Assembly (NCBI RefSeq): GCF_021764745.1
Contig: NZ_JAETXX010000002.1
Coordinates: forward strand, 1-64,000
Length of the DNA stretch: 64,000 nucleotides
Direction: 5' to 3'
Origin: Joostella atrarenae
GTDB taxonomy: Bacteria > Bacteroidota > Bacteroidia > Flavobacteriales > Flavobacteriaceae
Shown here piece after piece: positions 19,173 through 28,687 of this stretch (positions within the stretch are counted from its first letter, which is position 1; each line of letters starts with the position of its first letter). The notes under the pieces are model-generated. The model did not search any database, was not told where the DNA came from, and saw nothing but the letters and a program-made list of their open reading frames with translations. The position numbers and the translations under genes are program-made.

Positions 19173-19202
19173 TTGTGAGAAGATAAAAAGTTTGTAAATT
19201 TG
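19173..19202 (+). promoter_or_regulatory. Promoter of the SRP RNA gene
   Basis: TTG at 19173-19175, a 19-nt spacer, and TAAATTTG at 19195-19202: a perfect Bacteroidota -33/-7 pair. It sits 4-6 nt before the predicted 5' end of the RNA, as expected for transcription starting at about 19207. Confidence 0.8.
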
Positions 19203-19205
19203 CCC

Positions 19206-19304
19206 TCGGCAAGTCCTACACGACTAGCTCCTATAGAATCCCCCAGGGCGGGAACGCAGCAAGGGTATATGGTTGTAGCGGTGCGATGTAGGTAGCTTGC
19301 CTTT
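19206..19304 (+). ncRNA. ffs: Signal recognition particle RNA, small (4.5S) type
   Basis: The ends pair (GGCAAG at 19208-19213 with CTTGCC at 19296-19301, then CCTACA at 19215-19220 with TGTAGG at 19287-19292), giving the long SRP helix. The apical part has the universal SRP core: AGG, then GCG-GGAA-CGC at about 19246-19256 (GGAA tetraloop), then AGCAAGGG. This is the Ffh-binding domain. There is no Alu domain, so it is the small bacterial form of about 98 nt. A T-run follows directly, and a consensus promoter precedes it. It acts with Ffh/FtsY in co-translational membrane targeting. Confidence 0.93.
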
Positions 19305-19397
19305 TTTTATGCCTTAATTTTAACTTCTCTTTACAAACTTTTCCTTTTATTTAAGTTATATTATCGATACCTATAATCACAAAGATTTTTTAATTGT

Positions 19398-19429
19398 TTG
19401 TTGTCTGCAATAAATAAATTATAACTTTG
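19398..19429 (+). promoter_or_regulatory. Promoter of the transaldolase gene
   Basis: TAACTTTG at 19422-19429 matches TAnnTTTG. TTG occurs at 19398-19400 and 19401-19403, giving spacers of 21 or 18 nt. The leader to the ATG at 19520 would be about 85 nt. Confidence 0.6.
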
Positions 19430-19519
19430 TTTATGGTATTTGTTTTTTAACGTATAAAGACAAATTAGAGCATTATATTTACTTAATAATTAATTGTAAA
19501 ACTAGAATATAAATAAGCT

Positions 19520-20176
19520 ATGAAATTTTTTATAGACACAGCAAATCTAGAGCAAATTGCGGAAGCTGAAGCACTAGGAGTTTTAGATGGAGTTACTACA
19601 AACCCATCTTTAATGGCAAAAGAAGGAATTACTGGAAGAGAGAATATCTTAAAGCACTACGTAGATATCTGTAACCTTGTAGAAGGAGATGTTTCTGCGG
19701 AAGTTATAGCTACAGATTATGATAGTATCATTAAAGAAGGAGAAGAATTAGCTGCATTGCATCCACAGATCATTGTAAAAGTACCAATGATCAAAGATGG
19801 TGTAAAAGCAATAAAATATTTTTCTGATAAAGGAATTAAAACAAACTGTACATTGGTATTTTCTGCTGGACAGGCACTTTTAGCTGCAAAAGCAGGGGCA
19901 ACATATGTATCTCCATTTATCGGTAGATTAGATGATATTTCTACTGATGGATTAGGACTTATTGCAGATATCCGTTTGATTTATGATAACTATGCTTTTG
20001 AAACGGAGATTTTAGCAGCTTCTGTACGTCATACAATGCACGTTATAGATTGTGCTAAGTTAGGAGCAGATGTAATGACAGGACCACTTTCTGCTATTAC
20101 AGGACTTTTAAAACACCCACTTACAGACAGCGGATTAGAAAAATTCTTAGCTGATTACGAGAAAGGGAATAAATAA
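19520..20176 (+). CDS. Transaldolase, short TalC/FSA-type
   Basis: 218 residues, the usual length of the decameric subfamily. It begins [10 protein letters not shown], with GVTTNPSL at 24-31, the Schiff-base Lys87 in IIVKVPM, and TNCTLVFS at 105-112. This group includes fructose-6-phosphate aldolase and true transaldolases. The residue at the discriminating position is Phe130 in SPFIGR, as in transaldolases; E. coli FSA has Tyr there, so I favour transaldolase activity in the pentose phosphate pathway. Own promoter upstream and bidirectional terminator downstream: monocistronic. Confidence 0.92.
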   Translation: MKFFIDTANLEQIAEAEALGVLDGVTTNPSLMAKEGITGRENILKHYVDICNLVEGDVSAEVIATDYDSIIKEGEELAALHPQIIVKVPMIKDGVKAIKYFSDKGIKTNCTLVFSAGQALLAAKAGATYVSPFIGRLDDISTDGLGLIADIRLIYDNYAFETEILAASVRHTMHVIDCAKLGADVMTGPLSAITGLLKHPLTDSGLEKFLADYEKGNK

Positions 20177-20210
20177 AAATGAAAATAATATTAATAGGAG
20201 TTCCTATTCA

Positions 20211-20242
20211 AAAAAAAACCTGCCGATCGGCAGGTTTTTTTA
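20211..20242. terminator. Bidirectional intrinsic terminator
   Basis: A perfect palindrome CCTGCCGATCGGCAGG at 20219-20234 is flanked by A-run (20211-20218) and T-run (20235-20241). It lies between the convergent transaldolase gene and the thioredoxin-fold lipoprotein gene, whose last codons overlap it, so it can serve both. Confidence 0.9.
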
Positions 20243-21655
20243 GTTCTTCATGCTTTCGCTGAGACTGGTTTCAAGATTTTTGTGCTTATAGATATCTCCA
20301 AAGCCATCCATAATTTTACCAGTTTTATCAACTACAATAATTTTATTAAGGCTCTTAATTACCAAAGTACCTAAGAGTTCTTCCATATTATCTGTTTGAT
20401 ATTGATCTAGAGTGTCACCAGTTTTTGAGATGTGAGCTAAATTTTTCAACCACTCATTGCGGTCTTCATTTACATTTATCCCAATATAATTATAGTTAGG
20501 ATAATCTCTCTTCAATCTATTTATTCTTGTTAAAACGTTTGCTTGATGATTCTTCTGGTTATAATTCCAGAAATAGAAAATCGTATTCTTTTTATAAGTG
20601 CTAGAATCTATTGTTACCTTATTTCCTTTCATATCTACCAAATGGATAGGAGGGAGCATAAGTCCTTTCTGAAGGTTCTGAACATTTTTGTAAAAAGTAT
20701 TTATTTCTTCTTCATGCTGGTTGTCTTTTGCATGTTTATGGAAAGCTTCAATAAACTTCTTATTGTTTTCTGCGGAATGTCCTCCAAGTAAATAAGAGTA
20801 AGCAACGTTTCTATTAAGGTTATCTTTTATAGTTTTATTTTTTGTAACCGCGCTATCTATTAATTCAAGCTTATGAGTACTGTAATGTAAAGAGCGCTGT
20901 ATATGGTTTAAATCACCATTACATTCATCTTTACAGTGATTATATGAAAGGTTATTAAAATGAGTTACTAGATAGTTAAAATAAGGTCTGTAAAACATCA
21001 ATAGCGTATCATTATAATCTACATCACTTCTAAAACTATAATAGCTAGCTGGTAGTTCAGGTGCTTTCTTTAATCCGTTACGTCTCTTATTTATAAAAGG
21101 ATACTCTTCCATATCGGTAAAATATCTATAGTTTATTGCACCTTGAGCAATATGTCGAGCTTTTACAGATAGTGGTTGCTTTATATTAATATCGTTTAGA
21201 AGCTCTTCTTTCATTAATTTTAAAGAGTCGATTTTCTTTAAAAACTCTGAAGGAGGTAATTCACTAAACTTATTTACAGCCTTTTCTTCATCTTCATATA
21301 TAAGAAACATGTCGATTAAGAAGTTATTTTTTTCTGAACCTATTCCGGAGTATACTAAAGATTCATCAAAATCTAAGGTGTTAAGACGCATGAGTAAGCT
21401 GTCTCCCTTTTCTAATATAATATACTGATATTCATTATGGTCAAAATGATAAAGGCCTTCTTTTACTTTATCAATTTCAAAGAAAAAACGATTGTTAATG
21501 TCTAATTTTGAGGAGTCTATGATGCTGTTGTCATAATATAAATGGACATAGTCTGAGCCTGGGTTTACAATTTCTCCAGCAAAATAAGTTTTGGTGGGAG
21601 CATCTGTACAACTGTAGGTGAGGGCAATAATAAACGCTAAAAAAGAGTACTTCAT
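20240..21655 (-). CDS. Thioredoxin-fold (TlpA-like) lipoprotein lacking CXXC
   Basis: 471 residues. A lipobox leads to Cys16 (Leu-Thr-Tyr-Ser-Cys). An N-terminal DUF4369-like beta region (about 20-110) and a helical middle precede a C-terminal thioredoxin fold: NTIFYFWNYNQKN, YIGINVNED, KIIVVDKTGKI. In normal TlpA proteins the segment after FW holds WCxxC, but here it reads WNYNQKNH, so no redox Cys pair is present. Disulfide exchange is therefore unlikely; a binding or structural role in the cell envelope fits better. Monocistronic. Confidence 0.8.
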   Translation of the reverse strand: MKYSFLAFIIALTYSCTDAPTKTYFAGEIVNPGSDYVHLYYDNSIIDSSKLDINNRFFFEIDKVKEGLYHFDHNEYQYIILEKGDSLLMRLNTLDFDESLVYSGIGSEKNNFLIDMFLIYEDEEKAVNKFSELPPSEFLKKIDSLKLMKEELLNDINIKQPLSVKARHIAQGAINYRYFTDMEEYPFINKRRNGLKKAPELPASYYSFRSDVDYNDTLLMFYRPYFNYLVTHFNNLSYNHCKDECNGDLNHIQRSLHYSTHKLELIDSAVTKNKTIKDNLNRNVAYSYLLGGHSAENNKKFIEAFHKHAKDNQHEEEINTFYKNVQNLQKGLMLPPIHLVDMKGNKVTIDSSTYKKNTIFYFWNYNQKNHQANVLTRINRLKRDYPNYNYIGINVNEDRNEWLKNLAHISKTGDTLDQYQTDNMEELLGTLVIKSLNKIIVVDKTGKIMDGFGDIYKHKNLETSLSESMKN

Positions 21656-21786
21656 ATAACGATGTCATGTTTATAAGCATCAGTTCTAACAAATCTATAA
21701 AAGCCCAGTATAGTATAATGTTAATAGGAAGTTAAATAAGTGTTTTTAACGTTTGCTATTGTACCCTATTTGTCTAGTTATTTTGT

Positions 21787-21794
21787 TACTTTTG
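21787..21794 (+). promoter_or_regulatory. -7 element upstream of the ABC-F gene
   Basis: TACTTTTG matches TAnnTTTG and is 28 nt before the ATG. No TTG lies at the ideal 19-21 nt spacing, so the -33 element is weak. Confidence 0.5.
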
Positions 21795-21822
21795 CGCAGT
21801 GAATAACTAAAAACAATTGTGA

Positions 21823-23442
<1,620 letters not shown>

Positions 23443-23464
23443 GATACTTTTAAATTATAATTAG

Positions 23465-23497
23465 AAAGCCTGTCAATTTTTATTGACAGGCTTTTTT
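23465..23497 (+). terminator. Intrinsic terminator after the ABC-F gene
   Basis: A 13-bp perfect stem (23465-23477 with 23482-23494) with a T-run, 22 nt beyond the stop codon. It lies between convergent genes, and A/T flanks on both sides could let it act in both directions. Confidence 0.88.
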
Positions 23498-23554
23498 AGT
23501 TGAAATTGCCTAGCCCTAAATTTGTTATGTAGGGCGAATGACTGGATATAAATA

Positions 23555-24598
23555 TTAATTAGCTTCTATAAACTGTATTATTTCATTTAATGCTACGTCA
23601 TCTATTTTATAGTAAGAGGAGGACATTTCTAATGCTGAATGATCAATCTTCTCTTCTGTTAAATAATGATTTAAGTTTTTAAGTACTTCAACCTTTATGT
23701 GTGGATTGTTAAAGCTGGCTAACAATTCACTATTGGCTTTAGGGTCTACAAAATTATCTTCTGCTCCTATTATATAAAGAATAGGGATTTTAGCGTTTTT
23801 ATATGTAGATTCATAATCTTGTCTTAAGAGATCTTTCATGCTTGGAAATGTCCAAAGAGGAAACCGAGTATAATTGCTTCTTTTAAAACCATGTTTTTTA
23901 GTTTCTTTTTTTATTTTTTTTGATAATGTTAAATCGTCATCATTAACGTTTTTACGAACTACTTTTTGAGCAACGGTAAATATTTCTATTTTTTTATTCA
24001 AATCGTCATATATAAGTTCATCATCAAAGCGATTAACTCCAGTTCTCATCTGGTATTTTAAAAACTCACCATTTTTTTGAACGGGAGCTGCCCACTGTAC
24101 TAGAAAATCAACATTTTCATTTTGTTGAAGGGCGCCTATTGTTGCCATTCCACCTTGGCTATGCCCAATTAGGCCTAAAGACTTATTCATTACAGATTTA
24201 TCGTTTCTTAAAGCTCTAATGCTAAAGAGTAAGTCATTTGTTATTTTAGAAATGCCATAGTTAACTGGAGAGTTGTCTCCTTCAGATTTACCAACTCCAC
24301 GCTCATCATATCTGTAGACTGCTATATTTTTATCTAACAAAGCTTGAGTTAATTTATAATGACTGTGTCTTGTATCTAGGCCAGAACCTGGAACTATTAT
24401 GACTACTTTTTTAAAGTCTATTTTTGGAGTTATTAAGGTGCCTGATAATTGTATATCTTCCTTTAAATTTTCGAATGTTATTTCATGAAAATTATATTTT
24501 TCTTTATTGGTAATCTCTTTTTCATATTTAAATACTTTTTGAGCATTACTTGTAAAGAATAGGCATGTGAAGATAAATATTAATAGTTTTCTAATCAT
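23555..24598 (-). CDS. Alpha/beta hydrolase, exported
   Basis: 347 residues. The signal peptide ends in Ser-Asn-Ala-Gln at about residue 20. An N-terminal beta domain is followed by a hydrolase core: VIIVPGSG (66-73), RYDERGVGKS (96-105), nucleophile GHSQG with Ser147, acid Asp in GAEDNFVD, and a late His in NLNHY. It resembles periplasmic serine aminopeptidase S33-like and acyl hydrolases of Bacteroidota. Substrate unknown. Co-transcribed with the lipoprotein gene 24 nt upstream. Confidence 0.87.
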   Translation of the reverse strand: MIRKLLIFIFTCLFFTSNAQKVFKYEKEITNKEKYNFHEITFENLKEDIQLSGTLITPKIDFKKVVIIVPGSGLDTRHSHYKLTQALLDKNIAVYRYDERGVGKSEGDNSPVNYGISKITNDLLFSIRALRNDKSVMNKSLGLIGHSQGGMATIGALQQNENVDFLVQWAAPVQKNGEFLKYQMRTGVNRFDDELIYDDLNKKIEIFTVAQKVVRKNVNDDDLTLSKKIKKETKKHGFKRSNYTRFPLWTFPSMKDLLRQDYESTYKNAKIPILYIIGAEDNFVDPKANSELLASFNNPHIKVEVLKNLNHYLTEEKIDHSALEMSSSYYKIDDVALNEIIQFIEAN

Positions 24599-24622
24599 TA
24601 TTATTAAGTTATAAAAGCACCT

Positions 24623-25099
24623 TTAATAGCAGTCTACTTTTTTGAGTGCTTCTTCTTCTTTAAAATCTATTTTTGTGCTGTTTTTGAAAACAAACTTTCC
24701 GTCTTTTTCTTCCGATTCACCATAACCAGGAATATAAGTGTTGTTTTTCTTCATAAAAACTACTTCACGAATGGAAGTTGTTCCTTCTGATTTATATGTG
24801 TAATCGGCTTTTAGAATAGAACCATTTAGCTTTCCTTTAATGGTACCGTTGCTTTTATCTTTTTCAAAAAACTTATAGTTTAAAATACCGATTATAGCAT
24901 TATCTTCATTTTCTATTCTTAGCTGAATAGAATCTTTACCTCTGGTATATAAATAGCATTCTACGGAAGGAATGTCTGATAAAATACTATCTTTTGGTGC
25001 TTGATTCAACTCAATAATATTACTCTCTTTACTTTCTTTTTTACAGGAGAAACTTAATATTATGATGAATAAGAAACTTAGCTTTAGTATGTTTTTCAT
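24623..25099 (-). CDS. Hypothetical lipoprotein
   Basis: 158 residues. A lipobox ends at Cys19 (Ser-Phe-Ser-Cys), followed by KKESKES, an acidic/basic linker typical of Bacteroidota lipoproteins. The remainder is beta-rich, with repeated Gly-Lys-Leu and Tyr-Thr-Tyr strands that look like a small beta barrel or sandwich. I do not recognise the family. It precedes the alpha/beta hydrolase by 24 nt and probably shares its transcript, so the two may act together in the periplasm. Confidence 0.75.
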   Translation of the reverse strand: MKNILKLSFLFIIILSFSCKKESKESNIIELNQAPKDSILSDIPSVECYLYTRGKDSIQLRIENEDNAIIGILNYKFFEKDKSNGTIKGKLNGSILKADYTYKSEGTTSIREVVFMKKNNTYIPGYGESEEKDGKFVFKNSTKIDFKEEEALKKVDCY

Positions 25100-25136
25100 G
25101 GGAAGGTTTTAAAATTGTTTTTGAAAAGTAATAAAA

Positions 25137-25169
25137 AAAGCTGAATGGAAAAATGATCCATTCAGCTTT
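25137..25169 (-). terminator. Intrinsic terminator of fumC
   Basis: A 13-bp perfect inverted repeat (25137-25149 with 25157-25169), 28 nt past the fumC stop on the minus strand, with a T-run on that strand (A-run at 25133-25139). Confidence 0.88.
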
Positions 25170-25197
25170 AAAATATATTTATGATTTTTGGGATATA

Positions 25198-26607
25198 TTA
25201 TTTTAATCCGCCTACCATATCTTCTGGTTTCACCCATTCGTCAAATTCTTTCTCGGTAAGATAATTCAATGTAACGGCAGCTTGTTTTAATGTAGTACCT
25301 TCTTCATGTGCTTTATTTGCAATTTCAGCAGCTTTATAGTATCCAATTTTAGTATTTAAAGCAGTTACAAGCATTAAAGAGTTGTTTAATAGTTCTTTAA
25401 TTCGCTGTGTATTAGGCTCGATACCGCTAGCACAATGTTCTTCAAAACTAACACAAGCATCTCCAATAAGTCTAGCCGACTGTAATAAGTTGGAAGCCAT
25501 CATTGGTTTAAAAACGTTAAGCTCATAATGACCTTGAGTACCACCAACAGTGATAGCAACATCGTTACCCATTACTTGAGCACAAACCATAGTTAACGCT
25601 TCACATTGAGTTGGATTAACTTTTCCTGGCATAATAGAACTTCCTGGTTCGTTAGCTGGAATAATAATTTCTCCAATTCCACTTCTAGGACCAGAAGCCA
25701 TTAATCTGATATCGTTTGCTATTTTGTTAAGAGAAACAGATAATTGTTTTAGTGCTCCATGTGTTTCTACAAAAGCATCGTGAGCTGCTAATGCTTCAAA
25801 CTTATTATCAGCTGTTTTAAAAGGGTGTTCAGTAAACTTAGCAATAAATTCCGCTACACGTTTCGCGTATCCTTTAGGTGCATTTAAACCAGTTCCTACA
25901 GCAGTACCTCCAAGAGCAATCTCAGAAAGGTGATCCAATGTATTATTTAATGCTCTAAGACCGTGGTCTAATTGAGAAACATATCCAGAAAACTCTTGAC
26001 CTAAAGTTAGAGGAGTAGCATCCATAAGGTGTGTTCTACCTATTTTTACTACGTTTTTATACTCTTCAGATTTTTTCTTTAGTGTGTTTCTAAGCTGTGT
26101 AACTCCAGGGATTGTTTTTTCAACAACCATTTTATAGGCTGCGATATGCATTCCAGTAGGGAAGGTGTCGTTTGAAGATTGAGATTTGTTTACATCATCG
26201 TTTGGTTGTAAAGTTTTATCTCCTTCTCCTATCTTTTTTCCTGCAATTTGGTGCGCACGATTAGCAATCACCTCATTAACATTCATATTACTTTGTGTAC
26301 CAGAACCTGTTTGCCAGATTACAAGTGGAAACTGATCGTCGTGTTGTCCTGCTAGTATTTCATCACATACCTGCGCTATAAGGTCTCTTTTGTCTATTGG
26401 TAAAACTCCCAATTCACAGTTGGTATAAGCAGCAGATTTTTTAAGATATGCAAACCCATAAACTACCTCTAAAGGCATTGATGCAGGCTCACCAATTTTA
26501 AAATTGTTTCTAGAACGTTCTGTTTGCGCTCCCCATAATTTATCTGAAGGAACTTTAACTTCCCCCATTGTATCTTTCTCTATTCTAAAATCCATAGTTG
26601 TATTCAT
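25198..26607 (-). CDS. fumC: Class II fumarate hydratase
   Basis: 469 residues, the normal FumC length. Motifs: IEKDTMGEV at the N-terminus, GSGTQSNMN near 107, [18 protein letters not shown], the catalytic loop [11 protein letters not shown] near 325, and GTAVGTGLN. It interconverts fumarate and malate in the TCA cycle without an iron-sulfur cluster, so it is oxygen tolerant. Monocistronic, with its own terminator. A minus-strand -7 element TAAATTTG (26628-26621) lies 14 nt upstream of the start codon. Confidence 0.96.
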   Translation of the reverse strand: MNTTMDFRIEKDTMGEVKVPSDKLWGAQTERSRNNFKIGEPASMPLEVVYGFAYLKKSAAYTNCELGVLPIDKRDLIAQVCDEILAGQHDDQFPLVIWQTGSGTQSNMNVNEVIANRAHQIAGKKIGEGDKTLQPNDDVNKSQSSNDTFPTGMHIAAYKMVVEKTIPGVTQLRNTLKKKSEEYKNVVKIGRTHLMDATPLTLGQEFSGYVSQLDHGLRALNNTLDHLSEIALGGTAVGTGLNAPKGYAKRVAEFIAKFTEHPFKTADNKFEALAAHDAFVETHGALKQLSVSLNKIANDIRLMASGPRSGIGEIIIPANEPGSSIMPGKVNPTQCEALTMVCAQVMGNDVAITVGGTQGHYELNVFKPMMASNLLQSARLIGDACVSFEEHCASGIEPNTQRIKELLNNSLMLVTALNTKIGYYKAAEIANKAHEEGTTLKQAAVTLNYLTEKEFDEWVKPEDMVGGLK

Positions 26608-26620
26608 CTATTTTGATGTA

Positions 26621-26628
26621 CAAATTTA
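26621..26628 (-). promoter_or_regulatory. -7 element upstream of fumC
   Basis: The minus strand reads TAAATTTG here, matching TAnnTTTG. The nearest TTG on that strand (26654-26652) is 23 nt away, slightly longer than ideal. Confidence 0.5.
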
Positions 26629-26784
26629 CATTTTTATTCTTTTGAGAATTTCAATTTTCACATTATTTAGTATTAAAATACATTTAAATTTAAGCCTTCA
26701 TTTTTATAAAAGATAGATTTAAATGTATTTTAAACATTCTCAAAATTTATATTAATTTGACCCTTAATGAGGTATAAAACGCTG

Positions 26785-27240
26785 TTATTCGTTTGCTAGA
26801 AAATCTAACTTAGCTCCTTCTACAACATTATCAAGATATTTTTTCAGAAAAAAGAAATTAGTAGCTTTCTTAACACCAATAGCTTTTACAAATTTATTGT
26901 AATACTTTTTATCTGTTTTTACCTTCTGAAGATCTGTTTTAATAAGCTCTTTGTTTAGATCATTAATTTGATCTGGAGTATAAGACGCTATGTTTGTAGC
27001 ATAGTTTTCGAAAAGCTCTGTTTTCTTAACGGAAACTTCTCCACTTTCATCAAGGTATTTATTGAATACAGGAGAGAATGCTTCTCTTTCTGCAGACGTT
27101 AATTGAAGCTCTTCGTAGATGAACGATTTTACTTCAAGATTTAAATTTGATTTAATTAGGTTTAGATAATCTTCTTTATCCTGCGCTTGCAATGTTAAAA
27201 CGCTTAATAATAATGCTGTTACTAATACTAATTTTTTCAT
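26785..27240 (-). CDS. Small exported helical protein
   Basis: 151 residues. The signal peptide ends in Leu-Gln-Ala-Gln at about residue 20. The mature part is charged and helical (KEDYLNLIKSNL, AEREAFSPVFNKYLDESGEV), resembling the small periplasmic Spy/CpxP-like or LTXXQ-type helical proteins, but with no diagnostic motif. Its start is 15 nt from the stop of the DUF4136 lipoprotein gene upstream, so they form a two-gene operon. Function unknown. Confidence 0.75.
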   Translation of the reverse strand: MKKLVLVTALLLSVLTLQAQDKEDYLNLIKSNLNLEVKSFIYEELQLTSAEREAFSPVFNKYLDESGEVSVKKTELFENYATNIASYTPDQINDLNKELIKTDLQKVKTDKKYYNKFVKAIGVKKATNFFFLKKYLDNVVEGAKLDFLANE

Positions 27241-27255
27241 GTGTTTATATTTATT

Positions 27256-27894
27256 TTATTTAACTTCTAAGTAATCTTCAGATTGATCAAAAGCTTCATC
27301 AACTCTATCTTGGATAAAGTTTATGTTACCACTTTGGTCGCCTCTAACAAGCCCATTGATTCCTGCTCCCCAAACAATATCGATTTCTTTATCTTCTTCA
27401 TTTAAAGTGGTAGCATCTCCCATTTCGATCAAAATAGTTCCTTCTGTCCATTCATAATAAACTGGGTACCATCCACCTGGGTAGAAAGGATCGTAATATC
27501 CCCACCAATCGTACCATCCGTCCCAAATTATATCTACATCAGCATACGTTGTGGCAACAGCCTGTGCAGCTATAATTAAATCAGGAAGATTGGAATCATC
27601 TATAGAAGACACTTTTGTGTATCCTAATGAAGCCATATTAGTTTCAATACTAGATAAAATGGCAGCGTCAAAATCTCTTGTTATATTAGGATTAGAGTTG
27701 CCAATACCGTTAGGATCTTCAATCCATCTGATTTCGTCTACAAGGTAATAAGTAGAAGGGTTTTCTGTATTCCAGTAAGTTTCAGTATTTTTTGTAATAA
27801 CCTGATCGTAATCAGAAATGTCGTCATCATCATTATTACAACCAACTAAGAATAGGGTAGCAGTAAGAAAACTGAGTGCAATTAGTTTTTTCAT
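27256..27894 (-). CDS. DUF4136 lipoprotein, probably surface exposed
   Basis: 212 residues. A lipobox ends at Cys19, followed at once by NNDDDDISDYD, an acidic run like the export signals that send Bacteroidota lipoproteins to the cell surface. The body fits DUF4136: DYDQV near the N-terminus, a Tyr-Trp/Trp-Tyr-rich centre (DGWYDWWGYYDPFYPGGWYPVYY, here shown in parts), GTILIEMGDA and a C-terminal IVWGAGINGL strand. Function of the family is unknown. First gene of an operon with the small helical protein. Confidence 0.82.
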   Translation of the reverse strand: MKKLIALSFLTATLFLVGCNNDDDDISDYDQVITKNTETYWNTENPSTYYLVDEIRWIEDPNGIGNSNPNITRDFDAAILSSIETNMASLGYTKVSSIDDSNLPDLIIAAQAVATTYADVDIIWDGWYDWWGYYDPFYPGGWYPVYYEWTEGTILIEMGDATTLNEEDKEIDIVWGAGINGLVRGDQSGNINFIQDRVDEAFDQSEDYLEVK

Positions 27895-28099
27895 TTTAAT
27901 ATATTTTTAAGTTAGTTTTCATATTTAATCAGTTTACTAACCTATATTAAGCATCTGTTTAGGTAGCACATACGAGTAGTTGGAAGATTAATATACTACT
28001 GTAAAATTAATTAAAAGACTTTTATTAGCCACTTTTTTTAATCTATAATTCTGAAAAAATACTATAGTTTGTATTTAATGCTGAAATAATTAAATTTAA

Positions 28100-28132
28100 T
28101 TGGCTTTAAATTAAGAATTGTCCTTATCTTTG
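28100..28132 (+). promoter_or_regulatory. Promoter for the 57-residue membrane protein
   Basis: TATCTTTG at 28125-28132 is a perfect TAnnTTTG, with TTG at 28100-28102 (22-nt spacer). It lies 32 nt before the ATG at 28165, which supports expression of that short gene. Confidence 0.55.
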
Positions 28133-28164
28133 AGCCGAATTCAGAAAAAAAATTTCCGGAAACT

Positions 28165-28338
28165 ATGTTTGAATTTGATCAATACCTTGGCTTTTTAGCA
28201 TTCTTATCCATTCTAACTATTGGATTTTGGTTAATGATATTTTTATTAACCTTTGTTATTCCTTATTGGTTAGGAGGATCAATCATCGAATTGATTAAAG
28301 AGAAAAGAGCGGCTAAAAAAGCAAAGCGAGACGAATAA
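28165..28338 (+). CDS. Small (57 aa) membrane protein
   Basis: Reads MFEFDQYLGFLAFLSIL..., 57 codons ending TAA at 28336-28338. One long hydrophobic segment (about residues 8-36) is followed by a basic C-terminal tail (IIELIKEKRAAKKAKRDE), so a single-pass inner-membrane protein with the Lys/Arg-rich tail in the cytoplasm. It has its own promoter and a strong terminator directly after the stop, which makes it a convincing stand-alone gene despite its size. No recognised family. Confidence 0.72.
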   Translation: MFEFDQYLGFLAFLSILTIGFWLMIFLLTFVIPYWLGGSIIELIKEKRAAKKAKRDE

Positions 28339-28339
28339 A

Positions 28340-28366
28340 AAAAGAAGCCTATTGGCTTCTTTTTTT
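28340..28366 (+). terminator. Intrinsic terminator of the small membrane protein gene
   Basis: Stem AGAAGCC/GGCTTCT with a short loop, A-run before and seven-T run after, starting 2 nt beyond the stop codon at 28338. Confidence 0.88.
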
Positions 28367-28637
28367 GTATCTATACTTTTTGGATTACGCTATTTTACAG
28401 CGTAATTGTTACTTCTTTTTATTGAATATATAGGTTTGTTTAATATACAAGCAAGATTATCTATTGTTCTTTCCTAGCTTTAATTTTATGAATCTTACAG
28501 CGTATTGAGAACTAGTAAATATCTCTTATATTATTCTATTGTTAAAATTTATCAAGCTATGTAGATCTACAGAAACTTAGCACTTAGATATTATAATTTT
28601 TGATTTTGAATTATAGCTTTTATATAGTTCGAAGTCA
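28367..28637. other. Non-coding gap with nothing recognised
   Basis: AT-rich DNA between two convergent terminators. No open frame with plausible composition, no tRNA and no paired RNA structure that I could identify. Confidence 0.5.
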
Positions 28638-28667
28638 AAAAAAAAGAAGCCATCGGCTTCTTTTTTT
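28638..28667 (-). terminator. Intrinsic terminator of the TonB-dependent receptor gene
   Basis: AAAAGAAGCC-ATC-GGCTTCTTTT stem-loop, 21 nt past the minus-strand stop, with T-run on that strand. Nearly identical to the hairpin at 28340-28366. Confidence 0.86.
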
Positions 28668-28687
28668 ATCTTTATATCTAACAGTTT

